Of a DNA stretch of 64,000 nucleotides, positions 54,537-64,000 are shown in pieces. Below the pieces are notes generated by a model. It worked only from the letters and a program-made list of their open reading frames with translations. It ran no database searches and was not told where the DNA came from. The DNA is taken from the NCBI GenBank assembly GCA_949825045.1, contig OX463829.1, positions 22,972,715-23,036,714 on the forward strand. Direction: 5' to 3'. How positions within the stretch are numbered: the first letter of the stretch is position 1; each line of letters starts with the position of its first letter. The stretch comes from Argyresthia goedartella. Lineage: Eukaryota; Arthropoda; Insecta; Lepidoptera; Argyresthiidae. The position numbers were made by a program, and so were the translations under genes.

Positions 54537-54980
54537 CTTCAGTGATTTGATTATTCTTCGTGCGATGTTCTTCCTGGATGATTTCAATATTCTTCTGGGG
54601 GCTGGAACGGCTTCCTATGTCTTGAACTTGAAAAAGCTGCTTGCTGTGAATGAATTTGCCGACGCGTTCGTTTCTGCTGGTGCGAGCTCCATTTTGATAA
54701 ATCAGCAGTCGGCTGACTATCGGTTCGTTATTCTTGCGGTATCTCGAATTCGATGCGGGAAATCTTCAGTTGAAATTATTTGGCTTCTGGTCCGTTTTCA
54801 AATCTGGTCCGGTCATGGCTTGCTTGATGTCATCTTGGTTGCCGAATTCGGGGCTCGGCGATCTTGGACGAAGTGCTTCTTGCTTGCACTTCTAAGGTGG
54901 CAGCACACGGAGTTTTCTTCGCGGCTGGGTCCATGCTGCTATTACCGAAGGTTGCTGATGTTCAAAAGTCGGGTCACCAC
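54537..54980 (-). pseudogene. LTR-element leader and gag start
   Basis: Minus strand from the primer-binding region to an ATG near 54690 that opens MELAPAETNASANSFTASSF and stops about 25 codons later, then a further short frame. It is probably the first codons of gag by position; no domain is recognisable. The long plus-strand open frame here (54547-55029) runs against the element and through its LTR, so it is not a gene. Confidence 0.5.
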
Positions 54981-55228
54981 TTTGCCAGAGGCAATTATAA
55001 GGAGAGCGACATCTTCGGGAGTAAAGTAAAAGGCTTGAGATGCGCGCAAATACCAGACTAGACTAGACTACTTTATTGTGGGGAATCCTAGCTTATATAC
55101 TAGGTTGGTACATGTTATTAATGACGTGCATAAGACATAGTGCGTGATGAATATAAATATACTTAACTAAATATGTCAACTTATCTTAACATTACGTGAA
55201 AATATGACTAACATAGTCGACCGGCACA
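54981..55228 (-). repeat. 5' LTR of the short LTR element
   Basis: 248 bp, nearly the same as 53252-53503 (differences include CAGG/CGGG near the left edge and ACTGG/ACCGG near the right). Repeated at 61007-61254 in the 6-kb duplication. Confidence 0.85.
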
Positions 55229-55295
55229 GTAGTCAAATTTTAGATTGTTGAAATAACTTAGCAAAAACCTCGCTATCAGCGAGCTTGGCGCAAAT

Positions 55296-55612
55296 ATACT
55301 AATCGATAGTATACCTTCTAAGCAGAACTCAAAGAAATATTTGAGTTAAAAATTCTTTCCGGGTAAGAGTGGCGTCGTTTAACGTTAGCGTTACCTTAAG
55401 TCATATAATTGGCGCTGTCATTTCCCCAGCTAGATAATGTCTCTAGTATACTATCGATTAGTATACTAATCGATAGTATACCTTCTAAGCAGAACTCATA
55501 GAAATATTTGAGTTAAAAATTCTTGCCGGGTAAGAGTAGAGTCGTTTAACGTTAGCGTTACCTTAAGTCATATAATTGGCGCTGTCGTTTCCCCAGCTAG
55601 TTAGCGTCTCTA
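55296..55612 (+). repeat. Tandem dimer, 167-bp period
   Basis: Two copies, starting at 55296 and 55463 with ATACTAATCGATAGTATACC, about 95% alike (TTCTTTCCGG/TTCTTGCCGG, GTGGCG/GTAGAG). GTATACTATCGATTAGTAT just before the second start is the inverted form of this motif. Also present at 61322-61638. Confidence 0.85.
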
Positions 55613-55619
55613 GATGTCT

Positions 55620-56492
55620 GTCTAGATGTCCGTTGAACTTGAAACAGTCAGCTTGAGTGATGGTGGTACTTAATGGATATAGGGATCAAATTTCCCACGT
55701 GGTTCAGCTAATTCCATATAATATTTCGCGGCATGGACATCCATTAGGGATGCTACTCATAGTATTGATTTGGGCAATCCTAGTTCCACTCGATACAATA
55801 ATTAGTATAGAAGTTAATAAATGCAAATGCATAACGTAATAAGAAATGAAGCAATATTTGATTGGAAACCAATTCACAAATTAGCTATAGCAGCATCTGT
55901 CCCCTACCTCTTAAGTATAAAAATGGTATCTGCCAAGACGAGCTAAGGGAAGCGCAAGGGCAGCTAGTATTAGTACACAAACAACAAAAAAAATAACTTT
56001 TACCCCCCAAGCCCCTTTAACTAGGGGATGGAAGTTTGTATGAGACTTCCGCAAATTTTGATGCTAGAGGTCTGAAAATGGATAAGGGACTCCTTGTTAT
56101 AAATAATAAAATACGTATTTCAGGATTTTTAGTAAATCCTCCCCCACGCTTTAAATTAGAGGATGGAATTAAGCGCGCGTAAAAGGCCTAATGTGTACCT
56201 GCTGTGATTTATGATGAAGTAAATACAGCGCGGCGCGAGCTGCTGCTGCTATTTGCTGTCCGAACAGAAACTATTGTTGCCGATGGCGCCTAAAGACAAT
56301 ATCAGAGAGTGTTCAACCTGAACGGGCTCATACACAGAGTACATTATTAGTCTTGATATAGAGACATCAGTCTACCTTCACGGCCAGCGCCTCTGGCGGC
56401 GAGTGAAAGAACCAAGTCTTACAAAAAAATACCTATAGCTATACCATAGACTACCATACCATATACATAGCTGTAGCAGTGTAATGTAAGAA
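55620..56492. other. Non-coding
   Basis: No gene. Contains a pair of related lines at 56010-56045 and 56150-56170 (CCCC...GCCCCTTTAACTAGGGGATGG and CCCCACGCTTTAAATTAGAGGATGG). Confidence 0.5.
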
Positions 56493-56606
56493 GGAAACCT
56501 ACAATCATCAATCTTCAAATTGAGTTTATATTGATGACCACTTAAGATTATTTGTGTGGACATCATACAAACTTAATTTGGAGAGAGATGATTGTAGGCT
56601 TCATTT
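56493..56606. repeat. Small foldback element
   Basis: The left arm GGAAACCTACAATCATCAAT with CTTCAAATTGAGTTT pairs with the right arm around 56571-56606 (AACTTAATTTGGAGAG, GATGATTGTAGGCTTC), about 33-bp arms and a 45-nt centre. Confidence 0.65.
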
Positions 56607-57952
56607 ATTTTCATTGATTTTTAGTGAACTAAAATAAAAAATGGTGATAATTCAATAACTTTTAATTTATGAGTATCAGATTTTCTATCATTACAATCAA
56701 CTTATATTGCGATTATAGTTTAACAATAATTATACTGGTATATGCACTGTTGGTATGGCATTCCGAAAAAGAGTGTTGGATGAAGCATGATATTTCTCTT
56801 CAACTAACTCTTTGTCGTTTTAATACCAGTTTCTCTTTAAGAGCCAATTAATTTCCCACTATGCTAAAGGTCCATGCCATGACCAGGAACCCGTCAGGAT
56901 CCTTAGCAGGATTGGGGAATGTATGCAGTGGTATATATATGGTCTTCAACTGTAAATCGAAAAATGTACATATAATGGACCGAACGAATAAAGATAATGA
57001 CTGCTTCAAATCCGTTTTTTAAGACAAGGAAGGTTTGTTTGTCACAAAAGGAGAGGTTCTCATTATGTTGGAGCTCTTAGTGAACAGAACAGACAGTGAA
57101 GGGCTCTTCTACAAGACCACGCTTTACAATAAAGTATCACTTACTAGTTGTATTGCAGTTAGGAATATTGTGTTCCTACACAGTATCGTTTCTCATTAAT
57201 AATTCTTGAGGCTTGATTCCAAAAATGAGCGGGTCAGGTCAAAATTCCGAGCAAGGGGTCAGTGTTTGAATGCTGTTGTCGATATCCATAATCTCGTACT
57301 ACGTAAATACTCGTAGTCGGCTGCCATGAGAGATGTTTTCAGCAAAGACCTTACGATACGTTCCTGTTAAGGAAGGTCGTGTGCCAGTTTCCTTCCAGTT
57401 AGTTGGTAACATCCTCTTTGAACAGAAACGAGTCACATGCAACAACTAATTGGCTAAACCTGCAATACTCACGTTCACACATCTATTTTTATCAGAGACA
57501 TAACAAACTTTAAAATTCGCTGCTTTAATACCTCTAACGCCTTAACTGCTCGAGAATTGAGCTCAACTCCCCCTGCGACGACTATGTCTTGAACTTTGTC
57601 CGTGCTAGGCGTCCGTAGAGGTGTCTATTGGAAAATACTTCACAAGTTCTGCCTCCAAGGAGATAGATACGGCTAAAAGCTATTAGCATTTAAATTAATT
57701 TTCTATATCAAGCGATACGGGGTGAAATTGTTGCCCTCACGTAAATTCAGTGGAAAGTAATTAATTTCAATTTATTGAAGGGAACCCGAGATAAGATTTA
57801 CGTTCTTTCGAATGAAATATGATGTTTTCATTTTATGGGGCGTCCTAAAACAATTATTTTTTTTAACTTCCGGAAATTAGGTCGATTATTGTAGCTGTTA
57901 ATTTATTCGGTTTAGGTATTTGTCGGAATAATAATAATAAATGTAGCCAATT
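56607..57952. other. Non-coding
   Basis: No gene recognised on either strand. Repeated without visible change at 62633-63978. Confidence 0.5.
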
Positions 57953-58210
57953 AATGTCCCCACTGAGGGGCACAGGCCTTTACCCGGATACTACTTCCTC
58001 ACGCTGGCTCATGGCGGGTTGACGGAGGTGTTTTTTACGACTATTACTGACTTTCAAGTATCGATAGTAGCCGGCACCTACAGCTTAATTTGTCATCCGA
58101 AACACGTAACGTCCGATAATTTACTTAAAATAAATAAATTATCTCATTGGTCAGAACCGGATTAGATTCTGCGTGAAACCCACTAGATCACAGAGCTCAC
58201 TTGTCGGAAT
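57953..58210 (-). repeat. SINE, same family as 52166-52450
   Basis: Shares CCTTTACCCGGATAC, GTCATCCGAAACAC, ACGTCCGATAAT and the head edge CAGAGCTC with the SINE at 52 kb. The B-box region is decayed (GGTCAGAACCGGATTAGATT). Confidence 0.7.
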
Positions 58211-58679
58211 AAACGGTTATTTATTTCAATACGGCTACATTTCTGAAATTTAGTACCCTATGTTATCTTAGGGGCTTTTTACTATAGACAAAATTTCATA
58301 TGTGTAGGTTCAATAGTTTTTGAGTTATCAATGGGTCAAAATTTGCTCGAAATGGCTCGTGTGTTATATTAACTCACGGTGCGTCGTCACCAGTATCTAT
58401 GCTCGGACTTGGCTTAATACACTGCCGTGTGTCTCAAAACAGCGAGAAGCAAACTAACTTTAAAATAGTACAATCGACGCTATCTTTACCTACTAATTGG
58501 ATTCAATTCAGGATTTTTTAAAAATACTGTATTGATCGGAACATCACGGAATGGACGGCAGTGACCAGTGTAGAACTGCTCATGCGCTTGGTGAACAAAA
58601 GAGTATGGAGAGAACAGAGAGGAGTTTGACCCTCGACCTCCAGGTAGTGAAGAGATTTTGGTTTTGAATTACACAAAAC
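58211..58679. other. Non-coding
   Basis: No gene seen. Confidence 0.5.
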
Positions 58680-59995
58680 TTTTGTTATTCTTTACTTCTT
58701 CTTACTTCTGCGGCGCTACAATCCTTTGTGGGTATTGGCCTCCTCCACGATGTTTCTCCATTTGTCTCTGTCCCGTGCCTCTGTCCTCCAGGATGTTGTC
58801 TTCTTCATTCTTTTCAGATCTTTTTCGACGCAGTCGATCCATCTCATCTTCGGTCTTTCTCGGGGACGTTTCTGTTGAGATTTCCAGCCAGTCAGGACCT
58901 TCCCTGCTCTGGTATCCTCTCAATGTGACCCGCACACCTTAGACGCTCCGACTTACAGAACCTGATTATTGTCTCCTTGTAGATGAGTGCTTCAAGTTCG
59001 TGGTTCATTCTAGTCCGCAACATCCCCTCTTCAACACGGACCGGGCCAAAGATCTTTCTCAGCACTTTTCTCTCGATCACAGCCATTCCGTTCGTCCGCC
59101 AGCGTCAGACTCCAGGTTTCACACTCGTAAGTCACCACCGGTCTGATGACAGTCTTGTAGAGCGATCTTGGTTTTTGTAGTCAGCAGCTCCGATTAGAGA
59201 AGTTTCTTGCATGAGTAGAAGCACATGCTGCCTGCAACAATACATGCCTTGATCTCCTGGCTGACCTGGTTCTGTGAGATAAGGATGGATCCGAGGTAGA
59301 GGTATTGAAGCTCTGCACTCCCTCGATGATGTTATCGCTAACAGTTAGTTCTGGGCCGGGCCGGATTGTCACGTTGTAGCAATATATTGGGTGGAGGAAG
59401 CATTTACATGAAGCCCGTACTCGGCTGCCTGTATTTCCAGGTTCGATCAATGGCGGATCATGCTGTTCTTAGATCGGCTGGTTATAACAATATCGTCGGC
59501 GTGTGCTGCCAGATGACTCGTGTTGTAGTCTTTAAGGCCATCCACGCCGAGTTTTCGGGTTACAGCTTCAAGCACCAGATTGAAGACAATGGTCGATACT
59601 GCATTTACTTGCTTGACGCCAGGACGAATGCAAAAATGCTCTGTATATTCATTATGAATAGCGACGAGAGATTTAGAGGGGCTCATTGTTGCTTCTACCA
59701 TTCGTACCAACTTGCTTGGTACTCCGAGCAGCATCGTGTGGAGGATTATTGGTCTGTTCACGCTGTCAAACGCCTGTTTAAAGTCCACGAATACGTGATG
59801 AAGATTGAGGTCGTATTCATAGGCCTTCTCCTGCAGCTGTACGCATCAGGTTTATTTGGTCATTTGTGGAGCGACAAGGTCTAAATCCGCATTGATATTT
59901 GCCTAGAATTTTCTCAGCATATCTCCTTAATCTCAGGTTGACTATTCCTAAGAGTACCTTGTATGCCGCTGACAGAATGGAGATGCCCCTATAAT
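58680..59995 (-). pseudogene. RTE-like LINE: RT and C-terminal domain, decayed
   Basis: Minus strand from about 59990: ISILSAAYKVLLG, then GFRPCRSTNDQ (about 59880), MDFKQAFDSVNRPIIL (59788), GVKQVNAVSTIVFNLVLEAV (canonical GVKQGD changed to GVKQVN), AAHADDIVITSR (Y to H before the catalytic Asp pair), then IERKVLRKIFGPVRVEEGML, TIIRFCKSERLRCAGHIER (59086-58892) and a C-terminal basic stretch. The order and the VLRxIFGP...RLRWxGHxxR block mark an RTE-type ORF. Frame changes between blocks. A different copy from the one at 20-23 kb. Confidence 0.8.
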
Positions 59996-60010
59996 AAGAG
60001 CATACGCTCT

Positions 60011-60062
60011 TATATCCTTTTTTTAAGATAGGTAATTGTACCTATCTTAAAAAAGGATATAA
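60011..60062. repeat. Near-perfect 23-bp hairpin
   Basis: TATATCC-T7-AAGATAGGTA and its complement with one unpaired T around an ATTG loop. Directly left is a second palindrome, TAAGAGCATACGCTCTTA (59994-60011). It marks the 5' edge of the RTE remnant. Confidence 0.7.
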
Positions 60063-60277
60063 TACCTAAATGCAATTCTTTGGGCATCCTTTCCTCCTTA
60101 TTTCCTTTTGCTATTCCAGCATCTTTATATATATCGGTAGGTACAAGCGAATTATTATAGAGGATGTAACAGATTTTGTTTATCATATATAATGGGGTTA
60201 GAGACATCATTCATTTACCTACAGATACAGGGAATCCTAGTTTGGGGCTAGATCAATGTGTGTATATGGTGTCCAAG

Positions 60278-60348
<71 letters not shown>

Positions 60349-60545
60349 TATATTTTCACTCCCTCATACATTTTGAGCCAGGTGGTCAGCTGATTTGTAT
60401 TGAGAAGTAAAAATAAAGTAGCTGGGATAAAATCGGTTTCAAAGTGAAAGCTGTTTAGAATGATGTCCCTAACAACCCATTATAATATGAATACACCTTT
60501 TTATTCCATTCTATATAGAGATAGTTTAATGGGGGATGATAATTT
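60063..60545. other. Non-coding with (TTA)n microsatellite
   Basis: A TTA repeat of about 22 units lies at 60279-60346. Otherwise nothing; ends at the duplication junction. Confidence 0.6.
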
Positions 60546-63500
60546 TTGAACTATTGAACTATCTTCAGTGATTTGATTATTCTTCGTGCGATGTTCTTCC
60601 TGGATGATTTCAATATTCTTCTGGGGGCTGGAACGGCTTCCTATGTCTTGAACTTGAAAAAGCTGCTTGCTGTGAATGAATTTGCCGACGCGTTCGTTTC
60701 TGCTGGTGCGAGCTCCATTTTGATAAATCAGCAGTCGGCTGACTATCGGTTCGTTATTCTTGCGGTATCTCGAATTCGATGCGGGAAATCTTCAGTTGAA
60801 ATTATTTGGCTTCTGGTCCGTTTTCAAATCTGGTCCGGTCATGGCTTGCTTGATGTCATCTTGGTTGCCGAATTCGGGGCTCGGCGATCTTGGACGAAGT
60901 GCTTCTTGCTTGCACTTCTAAGGTGGCAGCACACGGAGTTTTCTTCGCGGCTGGGTCCATGCTGCTATTACCGAAGGTTGCTGATGTTCAAAAGTCGGGT
61001 CACCACTTTGCCAGAGGCAATTATAAGGAGAGCGACATCTTCGGGAGTAAAGTAAAAGGCTTGAGATGCGCGCAAATACCAGACTAGACTAGACTACTTT
61101 ATTGTGGGGAATCCTAGCTTATATACTAGGTTGGTACATGTTATTAATGACGTGCATAAGACATAGTGCGTGATGAATATAAATATACTTAACTAAATAT
61201 GTCAACTTATCTTAACATTACGTGAAAATATGACTAACATAGTCGACCGGCACAGTAGTCAAATTTTAGATTGTTGAAATAACTTAGCAAAAACCTCGCT
61301 ATCAGCGAGCTTGGCGCAAATATACTAATCGATAGTATACCTTCTAAGCAGAACTCAAAGAAATATTTGAGTTAAAAATTCTTTCCGGGTAAGAGTGGCG
61401 TCGTTTAACGTTAGCGTTACCTTAAGTCATATAATTGGCGCTGTCATTTCCCCAGCTAGATAATGTCTCTAGTATACTATCGATTAGTATACTAATCGAT
61501 AGTATACCTTCTAAGCAGAACTCATAGAAATATTTGAGTTAAAAATTCTTGCCGGGTAAGAGTAGAGTCGTTTAACGTTAGCGTTACCTTAAGTCATATA
61601 ATTGGCGCTGTCGTTTCCCCAGCTAGTTAGCGTCTCTAGATGTCTGTCTAGATGTCCGTTGAACTTGAAACAGTCAGCTTGAGTGATGGTGGTACTTAAT
61701 GGATATAGGGATCAAATTTCCCACGTGGTTCAGCTAATTCCATATAATATTTCGCGGCATGGACATCCATTAGGGATGCTACTCATAGTATTGATTTGGG
61801 CAATCCTAGTTCCACTCGATACAATAATTAGTATAGAAGTTAATAAATGCAAATGCATAACGTAATAAGAAATGAAGCAATATTTGATTGGAAACCAATT
61901 CACAAATTAGCTATAGCAGCATCTGTCCCCTACCTCTTAAGTATAAAAATGGTATCTGCCAAGACGAGCTAAGGGAAGCGCAAGGGCAGCTAGTATTAGT
62001 ACACAAACAACAAAAAAAATAACTTTTACCCCCCAAGCCCCTTTAACTAGGGGATGGAAGTTTGTATGAGACTTCCGCAAATTTTGATGCTAGAGGTCTG
62101 AAAATGGATAAGGGACTCCTTGTTATAAATAATAAAATACGTATTTCAGGATTTTTAGTAAATCCTCCCCCACGCTTTAAATTAGAGGATGGAATTAAGC
62201 GCGCGTAAAAGGCCTAATGTGTACCTGCTGTGATTTATGATGAAGTAAATACAGCGCGGCGCGAGCTGCTGCTGCTATTTGCTGTCCGAACAGAAACTAT
62301 TGTTGCCGATGGCGCCTAAAGACAATATCAGAGAGTGTTCAACCTGAACGGGCTCATACACAGAGTACATTATTAGTCTTGATATAGAGACATCAGTCTA
62401 CCTTCACGGCCAGCGCCTCTGGCGGCGAGTGAAAGAACCAAGTCTTACAAAAAAATACCTATAGCTATACCATAGACTACCATACCATATACATAGCTGT
62501 AGCAGTGTAATGTAAGAAGGAAACCTACAATCATCAATCTTCAAATTGAGTTTATATTGATGACCACTTAAGATTATTTGTGTGGACATCATACAAACTT
62601 AATTTGGAGAGAGATGATTGTAGGCTTCATTTATTTTCATTGATTTTTAGTGAACTAAAATAAAAAATGGTGATAATTCAATAACTTTTAATTTATGAGT
62701 ATCAGATTTTCTATCATTACAATCAACTTATATTGCGATTATAGTTTAACAATAATTATACTGGTATATGCACTGTTGGTATGGCATTCCGAAAAAGAGT
62801 GTTGGATGAAGCATGATATTTCTCTTCAACTAACTCTTTGTCGTTTTAATACCAGTTTCTCTTTAAGAGCCAATTAATTTCCCACTATGCTAAAGGTCCA
62901 TGCCATGACCAGGAACCCGTCAGGATCCTTAGCAGGATTGGGGAATGTATGCAGTGGTATATATATGGTCTTCAACTGTAAATCGAAAAATGTACATATA
63001 ATGGACCGAACGAATAAAGATAATGACTGCTTCAAATCCGTTTTTTAAGACAAGGAAGGTTTGTTTGTCACAAAAGGAGAGGTTCTCATTATGTTGGAGC
63101 TCTTAGTGAACAGAACAGACAGTGAAGGGCTCTTCTACAAGACCACGCTTTACAATAAAGTATCACTTACTAGTTGTATTGCAGTTAGGAATATTGTGTT
63201 CCTACACAGTATCGTTTCTCATTAATAATTCTTGAGGCTTGATTCCAAAAATGAGCGGGTCAGGTCAAAATTCCGAGCAAGGGGTCAGTGTTTGAATGCT
63301 GTTGTCGATATCCATAATCTCGTACTACGTAAATACTCGTAGTCGGCTGCCATGAGAGATGTTTTCAGCAAAGACCTTACGATACGTTCCTGTTAAGGAA
63401 GGTCGTGTGCCAGTTTCCTTCCAGTTAGTTGGTAACATCCTCTTTGAACAGAAACGAGTCACATGCAACAACTAATTGGCTAAACCTGCAATACTCACGT

Positions 63501-64000
63501 TCACACATCTATTTTTATCAGAGACATAACAAACTTTAAAATTCGCTGCTTTAATACCTCTAACGCCTTAACTGCTCGAGAATTGAGCTCAACTCCCCCT
63601 GCGACGACTATGTCTTGAACTTTGTCCGTGCTAGGCGTCCGTAGAGGTGTCTATTGGAAAATACTTCACAAGTTCTGCCTCCAAGGAGATAGATACGGCT
63701 AAAAGCTATTAGCATTTAAATTAATTTTCTATATCAAGCGATACGGGGTGAAATTGTTGCCCTCACGTAAATTCAGTGGAAAGTAATTAATTTCAATTTA
63801 TTGAAGGGAACCCGAGATAAGATTTACGTTCTTTCGAATGAAATATGATGTTTTCATTTTATGGGGCGTCCTAAAACAATTATTTTTTTTAACTTCCGGA
63901 AATTAGGTCGATTATTGTAGCTGTTAATTTATTCGGTTTAGGTATTTGTCGGAATAATAATAATAAATGTAGCCAATTAATGTCCCCACTGAGGGGCACA
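60546..64000 (+). repeat. 6026-bp direct duplication, second copy (cut by window end)
   Basis: Repeats 54520-57974 with an offset of 6026. It holds a second 5' LTR and leader (60563-61254), the 167-bp dimer (61322-61638), the small foldback element (62519-62632) and the first bases of the SINE (63979-64000). Bases before 60546 differ from those before 54520. Confidence 0.93.

Larger units (their letters stand above)
53252..55228 (-). mobile_element. Short minus-strand LTR retrotransposon, internally gutted
   Basis: Two LTRs of 252 and 248 bp (53252-53503, 54981-55228) are in the same orientation; minus-strand ends are TGTGCC and GGCAAA. A perfect 5-bp duplication GTAGT lies outside (53247-53251 and 55229-55233). 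Inside the left LTR is a polypurine tract (minus strand TTAAAGGGGGGAGAATC, 53504-53520). Inside the right LTR is a primer-binding region (TGGTGACCCGAC, about 54968-54979), which fixes the orientation. Only leader and a gag start survive; the rest is replaced by a LINE 3' end and unassigned sequence. Confidence 0.8.
54520..57974 (+). repeat. 6026-bp direct duplication, first copy
   Basis: From about 54520 the sequence reappears at 60546 with a constant offset of 6026 and no difference found in the lines compared, up to the window end. The first copy therefore covers at least 54520-57974. The full unit would be 54520-60545. Confidence 0.93.

Noticed and set aside
54547..55029. 160-codon plus-strand open frame, present again at 60573-61055
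   Set aside because: It runs antisense to an LTR-element leader and into its LTR. Its repetition reflects the 6-kb duplication, not selection.

Overview
The window reads as insect nuclear DNA, most probably from a moth or butterfly. It is AT-rich, has intron-split host coding sequence, and is dominated by transposable elements of kinds common in Lepidoptera: BEL/Pao and Gypsy LTR elements, CR1/Jockey-like and RTE-like LINEs with short tandem-repeat tails, a LINE whose ORF1 carries a CxxC finger, tRNA-headed SINEs, foldback MITEs and a Tc1 remnant. The Lepidoptera call is inference; the mix of elements is seen directly. There is no operon, CRISPR array, phage or bacterial gene.

Host gene. Only one host gene is recognised: the C-terminal half of a beta-1,3-glucuronosyltransferase (GlcAT-I/B3GAT3 type, heparan/chondroitin sulfate linker synthesis). 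It lies on + in three phase-0 exons at 15483-15614, 18509-18730 and 24987-25145. The 5' exons were not found and probably lie left of the window. Its introns are packed with repeats: a Tc1 remnant and SINE pieces in the first, and an RTE LINE split by a CR1-type LINE with a 400-bp CA microsatellite in the second. Repeat DNA touches both internal splice acceptors.

Region 1-15.4 kb is a LINE graveyard. One old minus-strand LINE (ORF1 near 11.2 kb, endonuclease near 10 kb and 5.2 kb, RT at 4.8-3.6 kb and again at 1.66-1.44 kb) is broken by a plus-strand LINE (5472-9763), a minus-strand LINE (1666-3600) and a TTAA-flanked MITE (3691-3986). Smaller LINE pieces follow at 12.7-13.7, 14.1 and 14.9-15.3 kb.

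Region 25-31.5 kb is non-coding, with foldback elements (26.2-26.7, 28.05-28.3, 30.46-30.75 kb) and a seven-unit 77-bp minisatellite. A decayed Gypsy element occupies 31543-37429 and has lost the integrase core. A young, nearly intact BEL/Pao element occupies 40164-47710 with 540-bp LTRs differing at 9 sites and a CATAC target duplication.

Region 47.7-64 kb has another decayed minus-strand LINE (49.5-51.5 kb), a MITE, a SINE, a plus-strand RT scrap, and a short minus-strand LTR element with two ~250-bp LTRs and a GTAGT duplication. The sequence from about 54520 then repeats, apparently without change, from 60546 to the window edge: a 6026-bp direct duplication that is either very recent or an assembly artefact. 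No new multi-gene system was found. The most unusual signals are a hairpin-cored dispersed repeat found in five places, the duplicated splice acceptor before glucuronosyltransferase exon 2, and the 6-kb duplication.
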